A stretch of 64,000 bases of DNA from Nemertoderma westbladi (taxonomy: Eukaryota > Xenacoelomorpha > Nemertodermatida > Nemertodermatidae). The DNA lies in NCBI GenBank assembly GCA_032718475.1, contig JAUCBJ010000162.1, positions 1 to 64,000 of the forward strand, read 5' to 3'. Position numbers and translations under genes: made by a program. Positions within the stretch are counted from its first letter, which is position 1. The number at the start of each line of letters is the position of its first letter. Positions 1 through 11,800 of this stretch are shown here, piece by piece. The notes below the pieces were generated by a model, which worked only from the letters and a program-made list of their open reading frames with translations, ran no database searches and was not told the origin of the DNA.

Positions 1-1059
1 TCTAGAAGACATCCTAATTTGGCGGGTTAAACTGCCAAAGGTCTGAAAGCGCGAACACCCTGAGCGGTGTTGGGGGCCGAGGAGTTAGTAAGTTGGAAGA
101 GACCCTGAGCGGTGTTGGGGGCAGGGAGTTAGTAAGTTGGTAGATAGCTTGAACAGTAGTTTGCCCTGAAAAGGGCGGTTTGTGTTGGTTAGGTCATGTC
201 GTACAGTAGTAAGTATAGACATTCAGCACGGGTAGTAACTGCTTGAAAAGAGCAAGGAAATTAGGAAGGTCGGTTGCGACTTAAATTCCCCGAAATTCTG
301 CCAGGTGTGGGGGGGGGGGGGGGGGGGTGGCCAGCAATAAGTTGCAATAAGAAACTCCACGCTTTGCGCAAACTCAATAGCGCTCACTTAAGTCTGTCAG
401 TCTCAATCAGATTACCGTAGTAATTTTTGTAATACCGTAGGCATGTTACCAATTGCGGTGTCATTACATATTAACTTAATTTAGCGAATTTTTAATTTCG
501 ATATTCACCATTTAAGGTACCTTTTAAAGGAAAGTAGCTGGTGATAATGACAGGCTGTTGGTGGTTTGCCAGTGTGTATTTCAGCGCCATTTATAGAACA
601 TAGTGTTTGACTGCTGCTTAGAATGGAGTGCATATGTAAAAAGGGCCCCATAAACCACAGCTGTTGTAAACCAGAGTTGAACTTCTGTCAATTAAACCAA
701 AGGTAGCCTAAACGCGGTAGGTTCAAAGTTAATTCAACATGGTGTTGCATGAAAATGTTAACTCCAAGTGCCAGAATGTCTGGTTTCAAGGGTAGTTTTT
801 GGTTATCCAAGTGTGTCCAGGTCTACATTGTGCCCAATGGGGGAGACATGGATAAAAGTTGGTACTGTATGCATCCGGGAAATGGATAATTAAAATGGTA
901 CTGTAGCTCATATTAAATGTAGACTTTTGCACACTTACTATATACAGTAAATGCACTACCGGGCCTAGCCGGACTGGAGACTTGTTGTCTGTAGGTGTCC
1001 CAGCCAGCACCTGATTCACATATCTCATTTAAAACTACCTATAATTATCGGTTGAAACA

Positions 1060-1255
1060 ATTCAACTGTTATTTAAATCGAGCGATAATATCAAGCAAAA
1101 TAATTCAACAGACAACATGTTTTAAATCAACCAATAATATTAAGCAAAATAATGCAGTTTTGAAACATTATTTAAATCGATCAATAATATCAAGCGAAAC
1201 AATTAAGTTGAAAAACATTATTTAAAACGATCAATAATATCAATTTAAATATTCA
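1060..1255. repeat. A+T-rich short tandem repeat, unit about 50 bp
   Basis: The core ATTTAAATCGATCAATAATA, followed by ATCAAGC, recurs about four times with substitutions (near 1070, 1125, 1168, 1222). The copies are imperfect, so the array is old or fast-diverging. No coding function is apparent. Confidence 0.6.
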
Positions 1256-1465
1256 GTATGGCAAAAATCATTTAAAAGAATCACTCGTATTAAGTTATTG
1301 ATTATTGATACTAAATGTATGCCATAGTCAAGGTCAACTGATGCTTCAGTTGTCCTTTGTTCTAGTACAGTATAATACAATACAGAAATAACATTATATC
1401 CGCACTGTCATCAAGCTGTTAAGATGGTGCACAATACTGTACTGATATACCAACCCCCCTAAAAA

Positions 1466-1556
1466 TTCACCCCCCGGTTAAAATTCCCTAGTGTATCCCC
1501 CCCCCCCCCCCCCCCCCCGGGTAGAATTCACTAGGGTATTTTAAACGGGGGGTGAA
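1466..1556. repeat. Hairpin/MITE-like inverted repeat with poly-C loop
   Basis: A 28-bp left arm (1466-1493, starting TTCACCCCCCGG) pairs with the right arm 1529-1556 (ending CGGGGGGTGAA) with two mismatches. The loop is almost entirely a run of about 22 C. This could be a tiny foldback element or a decayed MITE; no target duplication was found. Confidence 0.6.
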
Positions 1557-2186
1557 AGCGTGAAACTACTCCCCGGTTGATTTTCTATTGAAATTTAACC
1601 CGCCCTCAGTGTATTCTTACCGTGATGATATTTTATTTTCAATAGTATTATTTTTAATTTTTTTTTTATTTTATTTTCCGCAGAATATTAATTTCTGAAT
1701 ACACATAATTCTGTAAACAGAACGAAAGTCGGTTGAGTACCGTAGTTCTCCTGTAATTAAAAAGTAGAAGAGAAAGTGTCCCAAAAAAACCCAACGCAAT
1801 AAAAAGTGACATTAAAATTTCCTCCGGATTACAACTGACCAAACGTGCACCAAAAGTGAACAATTTTTAATTATAGAATAGAAAATAGTTTTTTGAACAA
1901 TTTTTAAAAATATTATCTTGTTTCATGGTTTTGATACCTATAGGGAAATTGTCGGCGCAGATTATGGAAAGGGCAAAATATTTCGAAATTTTTGTGTGTT
2001 TGATGGTCTTTTTTGGTGTCAAATGTGGTGCTGAACCAAAATTATAAATTTTCACATTTTGGGTTAAAAATTACAAATGTTTCCATAACTCGAGAAAGAA
2101 ACAAGAAACACTGATTTCAGATTCGGAATCGCCATAAAATTTTACAACGGATTTCAAAAGAACTGTCGAAAAAAGTCTGGCCTAAC

Positions 2187-2225
2187 CCATGGAATGCTAT
2201 AGAGTCTCTATAATGCATTCCATGG
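2187..2225. repeat. Near-perfect 39-bp palindrome
   Basis: Arms CCATGGAATGC and GCATTCCATGG enclose TATAGAG and CTCTATA, giving a near-perfect cruciform-forming sequence. The outer CATGGAAT matches the outer end of the larger palindrome at 18621-18664. Confidence 0.6.
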
Positions 2226-2912
2226 TTGAGGTTGACCCCCGCCCCCTTAATTGTAATACACTGTATAATAATACTGTAATAGTACATGTATCTGACAGTT
2301 TAAATTGTATAAATTTTAAAATACAATTTAATAAATACTGAAATAGGCCCTGCTGGTTGCTGCCTTCAGCCCAGGCCATGCTTCAGCTCATCAGGCTGTC
2401 AGACCTCACCACTGTGATTGTCTGACTGTACTGCTGTAAGACCTTCTGACGTGACACATATTCAGATATTACATGTAGGCCTATTACTGCAGTACTGTAG
2501 GACAGTAGGACGATACTGAATTGAATACGCCTACTGGCTGAGTCTATATACAGATATATACTGATATATGTGATAGTGATAGAGCATCCTAGAGGCCTAA
2601 ATAACATACGGCAGTACCGGTACCCGACTGGGCTGCTGTACTGGCTGACTGGTAGTGGTATAACAATGCCGGTAGATCGGGCATGTACTGATGTATATAT
2701 CAGTATATTAGCTGATTAGAATTACAGAATTATAGACCTATCTGCCTATTGTACGACCGGTACCAATTTATTTAATTTTAATATGATGCAGTGATCAGTG
2801 ATGCTCCGATCTGCCGAGCCGATGCCTTTGATACAATTTAACATAGGCCTATTGCATATTGAAACCATTCAGCCATTAGCTGAATACCGGTAGTGATTAG
2901 GACCGTAGGAGC

Positions 2913-3686
2913 ATGACTGATGATCCTATAAAAGCGTGTGTCCGCGATATAATCAAATACGATCTCAACATAAAAGCCCTCATCCAGGATGTTAGAAATA
3001 AGTGCGAAACTCAGGATGAACTCGAGACGTTAAATAAACAAATAATTCCAAAGATTAATTCCCTCAAAGAGAAAATCGAGGATTTGGAAGAACTAGCCCT
3101 GGAACAGGACAAGGACTCGGACAAACATAGTTTATTGCAGGATGTTGGGAATTACAGACAACAGTTTATTAACACACAGCAGCTGTTGCGGAAGGCCGTT
3201 GTCGCAAGTAAAACTGATATTGATAAGATTGAACGAGATCTACTGCTGAAGGGCGGATTCAGCGGAAGTAAACTCGAGTTGAGCCCGGCGTCGGATAAAC
3301 AACATCTTGCGAAAACCGCGGGTAACATTACCGACGATCTTGTGAGGATTAGTAGAATGATGGCTCAACAGGTTGAAATGCAACAGTCAGCCACAGAAAC
3401 ATTAGCCACATCCTCCAAAGTGTTACATTCAACCAAGGATGAGTTCTACACTATGTCAGGCGCGATATCGGCCGGTCGGAAGGCTCTTACTGGTTACAAT
3501 CGTCGCGAATGTATCGATAAGTTCGTTATAGTACTCGCGTTCACACTATTCCTTCTAACTGTCGCATACATCGCTTATAAACGACTCATTGGTTTCTCTC
3601 CGGATGAGCTTCCCTTAGTAACGGAACCTGACATGGCAACACAACCTAATTCTATAGGCTATAGTAGAGATACAATCACATTGTGA
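2913..3686 (+). CDS. BNIP1: BNIP1/Sec20-type SNARE
   Basis: This is a 257-residue single-exon protein recognised as the animal BNIP1 (Sec20) SNARE. In the family, Sec20 is an ER Q-SNARE acting with syntaxin-18, Use1 and Sec22 in Golgi-to-ER retrograde fusion. Visible support: the N-terminal helical region (IKALIQDVRN near residue 20, DLEELALEQDKDSDK near 57), a SNARE motif at about 130-196 containing the signature RISRMMAQQV and a conserved YNRRE just before the membrane, and one hydrophobic anchor at about 203-221. The 228-residue human protein ends shortly after the anchor. This one has about 30 extra residues predicted on the luminal side, with no KDEL/HDEL-type retrieval signal. The ATG at 2913 matches the family start. 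An AATAAA lies near 3875. Homologues usually have several exons, so a single exon is notable. Confidence 0.93.
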   Translation: MTDDPIKACVRDIIKYDLNIKALIQDVRNKCETQDELETLNKQIIPKINSLKEKIEDLEELALEQDKDSDKHSLLQDVGNYRQQFINTQQLLRKAVVASKTDIDKIERDLLLKGGFSGSKLELSPASDKQHLAKTAGNITDDLVRISRMMAQQVEMQQSATETLATSSKVLHSTKDEFYTMSGAISAGRKALTGYNRRECIDKFVIVLAFTLFLLTVAYIAYKRLIGFSPDELPLVTEPDMATQPNSIGYSRDTITL

Positions 3687-4172
3687 ATTTCTGGGTGTTA
3701 TAATAATATATTATACATACATTTATATACTACGTGTAATGTGTATGTATGTATATACGAATATACCTCAAAATTATTTACTTCTCGACAACCCGTTTTC
3801 ATAGAAGAGTTCATTCTGTTAAAAATATTATTATATGGTGACACCGGGGGTCTATATATTCCAATATATTCTCAATAAAAAGTCAGTTATAATGAATATG
3901 AATAAGTTTAATTTAGTAGTAAAAACGTATACAGTATGTAATAGAAAACATTCACAATTAGAGTAATTAAGTAAGCCTAATTACTTATCGACCTTCCGGT
4001 CATGTGCGGAGATTATAAATGTCTAATTCACAACCTGGTATATCAGTATATAAGAAATAGTGAAGCGGTAATATTCAAATTCATCAATGTTGTCCTCAAG
4101 CTGAAACTTATTAAAACACTTTGGTAAGGAAAAACTTTTTAAAATTTTCTTCCGGTCCGCCAACGCCCGTTC
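3687..4172. other. BNIP1 3' flank
   Basis: A+T-rich sequence with an ATGTATGTATATA-type low-complexity stretch near 3735-3765 and an AATAAA near 3875 that could serve as the poly(A) signal of the SNARE gene. No gene is seen. The last nine bases (4164-4172) are the left target duplication of the next element. Confidence 0.6.
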
Positions 4173-5182
4173 GCGTATTTCCAATCCTTACACCAGTAGG
4201 AACACATCTTGAATTGGTGCTTGGGATTCGTTAATGAAATATTATTTGTTTGGGTGTTGAAATCAGTTAAGGAATGTGGAGAGGGGTCGAACTAGTGTAA
4301 GGATTTTATACTCAGTTGGCAGATAGAAAGTGTTCAAAACGCTGTAAAGAATGGAGAGAGGGGTCGAACTAGTGTAAGGGGATTTCACTTAGATGGCAGG
4401 TAAAAAGTGTTCCAAACGCTGTAAGGAATGGAGAAAGTGGGTGAGAAGTCATGTAAGTACGTTTCATTACATTAAAAATATATACGAATAACAGTATATA
4501 CATATATTTATAGTGGAAATGAAATTGTAACAGACCAATTTCTCCTTGATTTTTCCGATCGAATAGATTGTAATAATAAAGTAGTTTTATTGATATTATT
4601 TAATATTGTAATTTATTCATTTGGAATTCATATTTAAAATAATTTCACAATATGTAAACATAAACATAAAAGCTCCAATGAAATAATTTTACTAATGTCC
4701 TTTAGCATTTGTTCGATTTGCATTTATGTTTAGCGACATGTTTCTGTAGCGTTTTTTAGCGCGTTGAGTCGTATCAGTACCATGTGGTCGGCCAGCAACA
4801 CAGCACGGATCCGTTTACTTCCTAATGTAAGAGCTACTCGTCAATCCGCTAGTGCAGTTGGCTGCACACGAGTAGCAGATCGACTATTCCTAAGCAAACC
4901 TACAGTCTCACACTTGAACCCTGTGTACAAAGGAATGTATCCCTAGACCCTATAGTAGTCAATGTTCCAATAGTTTTAGCGTACTCACTCATTCAACCTT
5001 GTATAAACCATAACGCAATGTTCTACTCCCTAGAATGATGTCACCTGCTAGTCGACTTATCTAATACTACTGTTGGTTATGATGAATATTATGGTGAACA
5101 TCCAATCAAATAATAGTTCATTAACCAATCCCAGGTGTTAATTCAATATGTGTTCCTACTAGTGTAAGGATTGGGAATACGC
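4173..5182. mobile_element. Non-autonomous DNA transposon, Mutator-like, 1,010 bp
   Basis: The element has terminal inverted repeats of about 90 bp (4173-4262 against 5093-5182, roughly 85 percent identical by eye, outer ends GCGTATTYCCAATCCTTACA). It is flanked by an exact 9-bp direct repeat CGCCCGTTC at 4164-4172 and 5183-5191. Long TIRs with a 9-bp duplication are typical of the Mutator superfamily. The interior has no transposase: it holds an imperfect tandem repeat of about 77 bp (about 4265-4460, core GAGGGGTCGAACTAGTGTAA) and unremarkable A+T-rich DNA. A 60-codon open frame inside has no recognisable motif. Confidence 0.82.
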
Positions 5183-5191
5183 CGCCCGTTC

Positions 5192-7294
5192 CTAATCAAA
5201 GTTACGTTGGCATGGTAACTAGAAACTGAATAATTTGTGCATATAGTTCCTTTATACTTGATATAAATGTGGTAGACTGATTTCATGAGGCTAAAATTGC
5301 ATATGCTTTACAAAACCCGTTACTATGGTTTGGTGATTTTCTCAGAAAAATGGAAGTTGATTCAAAACAAATAGTAAATAAAATAATTTTAATTTAATAA
5401 CCATAGACGAACAGATATAGTGGAGGTGGCCTGTCAGTCAATGACTATCCGTCACATGCTTCTCACTGAGACTGGACCGCTGTTATTGGAAATGGAAAGT
5501 GTATAACTGACCTAGTAATCTGGGTGGAAAGTGTATGACTGACCCAGTAATCTGGGTTGGAAAGTGTATGGCTGATGGAGTAATCTGGACTGGAAAGTGT
5601 ATGATGGCTGACCTAGTAATCTGATTCTGGGTTGGAAAGTGTATGGCTGAGGGAGTAATCTGGGTTGGAAAGTGTATGGCTGACCTTGTAATCTGGGCTG
5701 GAAAGTGTATGGCTAACCTAGTAATCTGATTCTGGGTTGGAAAGTGTATGGCTGAGGGAGTTATCTGGGCTGGAAAGTGTATGGCTGACCTAGTAATCTG
5801 ATTCTGGGTTTGAAAGTGTATGGCTGAGGGAGTAATCTGGGTTGGAAAGTGTATGGCTGACCTAGTAATCCGTGTATGAAGTGTATGGCTGTCCTAGTAA
5901 TCTGGGTTGGAAAATGTATGGCTGACCTTGTAATCTGGGTTGTATAGGAAAGTGTATGGCTGAGGGAGTAATCTGGGTTGGAAAGTGTATGGCTGAGGGA
6001 GTAATCTGGGTTATAAAGTTGAGGGATCTGGAGTCCTAGTAAGCTGGAGCGACTTGTTTCTGAGTCTACCGGTATTGAACAATGCGATCGATCATGTCAT
6101 CTACTGTAGAGGGTGTGTCTGTGTAATATTAATTAATATAATATATCAATATGCATTAACGTAACAGTTGTATAATTGTTCATTGACAAATGTTACATCG
6201 AAACAAACAAAAGGTTACAACGTTCAACAAATAACAGCGATTTTATTTTAAACACTACGATGATAACAATAAATAAATATCATTAGGAATTCAGAGGTGC
6301 CCACATAATAGGTTGTGGTGTTGGAGAGCCTTGCATTGTTTTTCCTCAATATGTAATCTACAGAGTTTAATGCTGTTACCAGTGCAGTACTTTTATACTC
6401 CCTGTAAAAAATAAATAATACTAACTTAGGATTAAAAAAACTGAACCTTTGAGTTTCTCTCTAAAAAATTTCGTTTACGTAATAAATTCAAACGGGGGAG
6501 AAAAGATTCATTCATCTATTCTTTACTTAGTTTGTAGTTTACGAGAACTGAGTTTATCTCTGACAATTAATTTTGGAGTGACCGATACGGGAAAGTGATA
6601 ACACAAACACAGTATCAAACTATCTCTAAACTTACTCATGCGGCATCCAAGAATTCCACAATCAACAATATCGTTAATTTTACATTCCTATATTCTGTAG
6701 CGTAGGCTACAATATTAGAAGTCATCCTCTATATAGGTACCGGGTGTGATGGTAAAGGCACTAACAACTATGGACGTCTCACACGTCGTATAAAGCATTC
6801 TCACCCGCCGTATAAAGTTATATACATCACCACGTTCTACATAACGTCTATTGTTGAATTACAAAACTTAGTTATAGTTAATCCAATTTTCGAACAATGT
6901 TGTTAATATTATTGCTTTTTATATACCGGGGTACTACGTCAGGGAGAAACAATGTACATTTAAAATGTTGGTGCGCTTGACGCATAATTAAAGTATTAAT
7001 TCACATCACACCCGCTTACTGTTAATTTTTAATACCGGTACCTTTCAAATATCTTAATTAGAATATCGTTGCTGAGTAGATAGAAAATGGTTCTCCATAA
7101 AATTAGAATTAATAGGTTATAAACCGTGTTAGTTAACCGCCGTGGTAACGTATTCCAGTACACAGTAGTGGATCAGCAGGTGTGGTGGATCTGAGAGTTT
7201 AGTTACCCCTCCCTAGTTAATACAGGTTTATCTAAATTAACGATAATTAGGAATGTGCGAAGTGGAACACAGAGGGATGATAAATCTCGAGCCC
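5192..7294. other. Non-coding region with a minisatellite
   Basis: No gene is seen. The main structure is the tandem array at 5486-6020. The remainder is A+T-rich and includes TTAATTAATATAATATA-type sequence near 6130. The end of the region is the 3' flank of the minus-strand zinc-finger gene. Confidence 0.6.
5486..6020. repeat. Minisatellite, unit about 33-45 bp
   Basis: About fourteen imperfect copies built from the modules GGAAAGTGTATGGCTG, ACCTAGTAATCTG or AGGGAGTAATCTG, and GGGTT. Unit length varies through insertion of an extra ATTCTG module. No splice-site or coding role is evident, unlike the three large arrays further right. Confidence 0.85.
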
Positions 7295-8305
7295 TCATGA
7301 GTTGGGAATAACTTCCTCCAGACCGGGAGGATTATCGTCTTGGTGGTGGTAGGAACGCATGTGCGTGGAGAGTCTATACTGCGAGGCGAGCACCTTCCCG
7401 CAGAGGTGGCAGGAGAACCTATGGTTCTCGTGGATCGCTTGCATGTGTCGCTTGAGGAGCCAGTTGCGAGTGAAGGACCACTCGCAGAGATGGCAGGAAA
7501 ACTTGCGACCCTTTGAGTTGCGAGCTGTACGTGGGACGCGGTTAGCCGCTCTGCGGTAGACACCCGAGGACTGCAGGAGTTGGGGGCCTCCGCTGTCCGA
7601 GTAGATTATTGAGTTCAACGATTCGCTCGTCTCAGTGGCAACTCTCGCGGCCACCGTTTCCAGAGTTTCTCCGTCTAATTCCGATATTCCGTATGTCTCA
7701 GTGTTGAATCCCCCGATGTCCTCAGAACATAAGTAGTGGTCCGCTGTCGGGGATTCTTCCTTAATAGCGACGTTCCCCGATTCCAGAAATTCCCCGTTAA
7801 GTTCAGGAAAATCCATTTGCTCCATCGAGGCATCATTGGTGGAATAAAGTTTAGTAGATTGGTGTGTATTTATGTCGGGTTGACGGTACGGGATGCGAGA
7901 TCGACGGTGCCTTTTGGTTCGCCTGGAATGAATTGAGTTTAACTGAACGTCGCCGTCTATTCCATCAACATCTCCGACACCGACATCATCGCCAATACTC
8001 GACATGCCAACTAAACTTTCCGATATACTTACCGCCCCCAGGTCTTCCCCGGCGCCAACTTCGGATGACTCTTGTGCCGATATTATCGGTTGCTGTGCCA
8101 GTCGAAGCTGCAACCATGATGTAATCTCAGAGGCGGAGCAATTGTTAGTGACATAGTCACTGAGAAATTTGGGGTCATTGCTCAGGTAATCCTGAATAAA
8201 TTTGTTCATGAATAACCCATTGTCTAGACACAAGTTAATGAAAGTTGATCGAGTTATCAGGAACGAGGTTTCAATATCAACCGGTAATATCTTTTCTTGG
8301 ACCAT
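7295..8305 (-). CDS. C2H2 zinc-finger protein, two C-terminal fingers
   Basis: A 336-residue single-exon protein. The N-terminal third (about 1-75) is predicted helical (FLITRSTFINLCLDNGLF and following) and may be a protein-interaction module; I do not recognise it. The middle is acidic and Ser-rich. Two classical fingers lie at about 272-320: CHLC with HMQAIH, then CHLC with HMRSYH, each C-X2-C-X12-H-X4-H. Two fingers suggest a modest DNA- or RNA-binding surface, probably nuclear. A short inverted repeat (TTGCGAAG and CTTCGCAA, about 8317-8350) lies just upstream of the start codon at 8303-8305. The family cannot be named more precisely. Confidence 0.8.
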   Translation of the reverse strand: MVQEKILPVDIETSFLITRSTFINLCLDNGLFMNKFIQDYLSNDPKFLSDYVTNNCSASEITSWLQLRLAQQPIISAQESSEVGAGEDLGAVSISESLVGMSSIGDDVGVGDVDGIDGDVQLNSIHSRRTKRHRRSRIPYRQPDINTHQSTKLYSTNDASMEQMDFPELNGEFLESGNVAIKEESPTADHYLCSEDIGGFNTETYGISELDGETLETVAARVATETSESLNSIIYSDSGGPQLLQSSGVYRRAANRVPRTARNSKGRKFSCHLCEWSFTRNWLLKRHMQAIHENHRFSCHLCGKVLASQYRLSTHMRSYHHQDDNPPGLEEVIPNS

Positions 8306-8827
8306 AATTTATAATAATTTTGCGAAGCCCTCCAGGCTTCTGGACTTCGCAATCAACCAAACAGTTTAAAACTACAGAACTACGGACCTGTACGGCTGTG
8401 CTGTAGCTGTGCTGTAGCTGTACGGTATATTGCTGTATTGGTAGGCAGGCAGGTAGATTTATTAGGCCCTACTGTATTTTTTAGGCCTATTATCTGATCT
8501 GATTATATTACCTACCAGTACCGTTTTTTAATACTAGCAGATTAGGGCATAGGCTGATACATGTGATAGGGTATCTGTACCTGGTGCTGGTACTGGCACC
8601 ATACCATACCATTACCTGCTTATAAGTCGATCAATCATTGATGAAATTAAACCAGAACTTGGTACGTATGCAGTCTCGTCCTGCTCGAAGGCTCCATGAG
8701 CGTGTAATTGTTTAGGCCTAAACAGTTATTATTAGGCCCGCGAAGCGAGACACTAGTATTCACTCCGTTGTTGGTGTTGTTGTTGTTGTTAATTTATCGT
8801 TAGGTTTTGGTATTAAGGATTGATACA
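8306..8827. other. Intergenic region upstream of zinc-finger gene
   Basis: No gene is seen. It is presumably the promoter side of the minus-strand zinc-finger gene. It contains short simple repeats (GCTGTAGCTGT near 8400; TTGTTGTTGTTG near 8775) and many TACCGGTA or TACTGTA words, a compositional habit of this genome's spacers. Confidence 0.5.
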
Positions 8828-8861
8828 GCCCCAGTGGCTCAGTAGGCAGAGCGTGGGACTT
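8828..8861 (+). pseudogene. tRNA-like 5' half interrupted by LINE
   Basis: The segment starts GCCCCAGTGGCTCAGTAGG and contains a perfect D-arm (GCTC, loop, GAGC) and a polymerase III A box. It stops in what would be the anticodon arm (TGGGACTTGA), where the LINE 3' end begins. It resembles the 5' half of tRNA-Lys. No matching 3' half was found beyond the LINE's other end, so it is a half-tRNA, a relic or a SINE head. Confidence 0.55.
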
Positions 8862-11800
8862 GACTACTACTAGGATCGGCATGCTGCATTGCAGCTGCAT
8901 TTTTAAGAATGCTGTGCCGGCTTGTCAACAAAATTGCACCGCCACAACTCCCTATCACCCATGACATTTGCTAGATCATCCGCATCTTCAAGGCCAGTGT
9001 CCTTTAAGATGCGTCTCAAGAAAGTCATGGGCTGTCCACCATGCTTATTCACTCCATGAGGCTGCCAAAGTACTGGTAAGATTATGCACTGGCTGGTCCT
9101 CACGGCGAAAGCAATGTCCTGCAAAGCGGAGGCGATTTTGTTCTAGTGCCAAGCTTGGGGGAACCAATGAGACACCTCCAATGTTATATAGTGTCTGGTT
9201 GGAGATGTGTGCATTGTACTTGACACAATGAACCCGGCGTAGCATTCTTGTGAATGTGCCATCAAGAGATTTGGTGTCCTCAGCAGTTAGAGCCCAGCAT
9301 GGACTCCCGTAGAGGAGTACTGGAACTACTGCTGCTCTAAATAATCGGACCTTAAGTTTCCGATTAATTCTCGGTGACTTCCAAATCCTGGAAAGCCTAT
9401 TCAAGGCTGCCCATGCCTTTCCCTTACGTATTCGAAGGTCATCACCTGACTTCCGGATCCATGATCCCAGGTAACAGAAGTCGTCCACATGCTCAAGCAT
9501 ACCATCCTTTGAGCTTATGCTCATCCGATCAGAGACTTGCTGAGGACTTTCAAAGTTAACTGTCAAAATTTTGGTCTTTCTGGAGTTAATAAAAAGACCA
9601 ACACTAGAAGCAGCATGTTCTAATGAGCTGAGGAGCCGTTGGGCTCCCTCTAATGATTCTGAGAGTACTCCTAAGTCATCAGCAAAGTCTAGATCAGTTA
9701 GGTACTTGGCAGGATTTCCTCGACTTCTGGAGCTAGTAGGTGGAGTTATCATCACCCCATCATCATTATCATGATCTAAGGACATGCGTAGAACATAGTC
9801 AACCACAATAATGAACAAGAATGGTGCAAGTGTGTCTCCTTGGAGGACGCCCCATAACACTTCAAATGGTTCTGTGTCACCGTCAACAGTAGGCACAAAT
9901 GTTGTCGAACCATCGTATACTGATCTGATTGCTGCAATAATTTCATCAGGAATCCCATATAATGAAAGTATGCTGAACATACGTGAGCGAGAGACTGAAT
10001 CAAAGGCCTTGAAGAAGTCAACAAAGATTACAGCCAGATGCCTGTCTTTCTTTTTTGATAATTCTTCAATTATCCTTCTAAGTGCCAAAATGGGCTCCAT
10101 GGTCCCACGACCTTTATGGAACCCATTCTGATTTCCACGGAGCAGTCTCTCAATGGGATCCCTGATGCGATTTAATAGAATCCTATTGAATAGCTTTGCA
10201 GCAATCGAGATCAATGAGATTCCCCGAAAAGAACCATAGAGTGTTAGGTTGCCCTTCTTGGGAACTGGCACCAACTTATTTGTTTTCATTTCTTGTGGGA
10301 CGACTCTTGTTGTTCGGTACATGCCTACTATGATGGGATAGATGAGCTTTAAACACTCAGGTATTTTAAAGACCTCAGGGGGAACACCATCTACTCCACT
10401 GGCACGATTGGTCTTAATGCTCTTTGCAGCAGCCTTCACTTCTGCAAAGGAGATATCGCCAATGGGAATATCTGGGAGTACAGACTCAGACACTTTTACT
10501 TCTATAAAGTTATCAGGCAATACCCTGTCATTATTGAGGAGCTTTTCAAAGTGGGCTTTCCAACCATTGAGGCGATCGGCTGGTGATTCAGCCTTAACCT
10601 TGGTGGTTGGTTGGCTTTTCCGCCCAGTAAGCAGATTGATCGATTTCCATGCCTGGGATGATTGCCTGCTGTCGTCAGCATCATTGATGGCATCAACCTG
10701 TTGGTTTATTAGCTCCTGTAGATTATCAGAGTACTGCCTGTTCAGGGACCTAGATGCAGCTTTAACTGCATTCTTGGCCGCTGTAGTCTGTTTGAGTCGG
10801 GACTCTTTCTGCGCCTTATGAAGGTCATTTCGGCACTTCTGAATTTTGTTGTCAGTCCAGGGGGCCCTTTTCCTGTTTCGAGGGTATACAGGAACTGTTT
10901 CTGCAGCTGCTAACTTAACTGCTTCTGTAAAGGCAGTATAGCCCTCACAGTGATCTGCCGCCTCAGAGGCAAGAGCCTCATACCTGTTGCTCAGCTGTAG
11001 TGTGAAGCTGGATCTCACACTTGGCTGTTGCAACAGAGAGGACCAGTCATGCCGTGGCAAGGCAGATTTCGTTGTTCTGCTAGCACGCAGACTAAGTCTT
11101 ACCTTGGCCACAATAAGGCGGTGATCACTGGAGAAGGGTCGAAGTGTAAATGCATTACAGTCTTGTATAGAGCTCCTGTATTTCCTACGAAACAGAATAT
11201 GGTCTATCTGGGACTTGTGACCACTGGGTCCACTATGAGTCCATAGCTTTCCAGTTCGCTTCTTGAACTGGGTTCCAGCCGAAAACAATCCATTTCCAGA
11301 GATAAAATCCTGAAGATGGACAGAATTTCGGTTAACACTATTGCTATAGACCCAGGGCGATGTAGGTGATTGATGCAGACTTGCATTAAAGTCTCCCAGG
11401 AATGTTAAGAATGCATGCTGATCCACTCCATCAGTTGCTGCTTGTAGATTGTGGTAGAAATTTTCCACCTCCTCTACAGGGGCAACACTAGTTGGAGAGT
11501 AGCACACAATCAGAACCACCTTAGGAAACTTCTTAGCCAGTCTTCCAGAACATGAGAAGTGGCAACGGATGATGCGGTTAGAGATTTGGTCTATTTTGTC
11601 CAATGCTGCATGTGCAGTTGGATTCATCAATAGACCAATTCCACCATTGCCACTATCATCTGCTGACGCGAGGGCGAGTCGCCAACCGCCCCCCATGTCC
11701 TTAATCAGAACCTCATCAGTCTGTCCAGTCTGCATTCGGTGCTCTTGAACACCCACTGCGCTAAGAGAAAGCTTATCTGCCAAGGCAGTCAGCTCACCTT

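Larger units (their letters stand above)
1..2912. other. Non-coding region upstream of BNIP1
   Basis: I see no convincing gene here; short open frames have no recognisable motif and sit in AT-rich, repeat-bearing DNA. It holds a two-copy repeat of about 56 bp near 60-145 (shared core CCCTGAGCGGTGTTGGGGGC), a 19-G run at 309-327, the A+T-rich repeats at 1060-1255, a C-run hairpin at 1466-1556 and a short palindrome at 2187-2225. The promoter of the SNARE gene at 2913 presumably lies at the right edge, but no TATA or other element is clear. Confidence 0.6.

Noticed and set aside
1666-2055. Two adjacent minus-strand frames with a hydrophobic stretch
   Set aside because: They are short, A+T-rich, in sequence with the look of a decayed repeat, and with no family resemblance.
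4764-4946. 60-codon open frame inside the Mutator-like element as a gene
   Set aside because: No homology, no motif, and it lies in a non-autonomous element of low coding quality.
9374-10821. Plus-strand frames within the LINE
   Set aside because: They are antisense to the endonuclease-reverse transcriptase, whose catalytic motifs are plainly visible on the minus strand.
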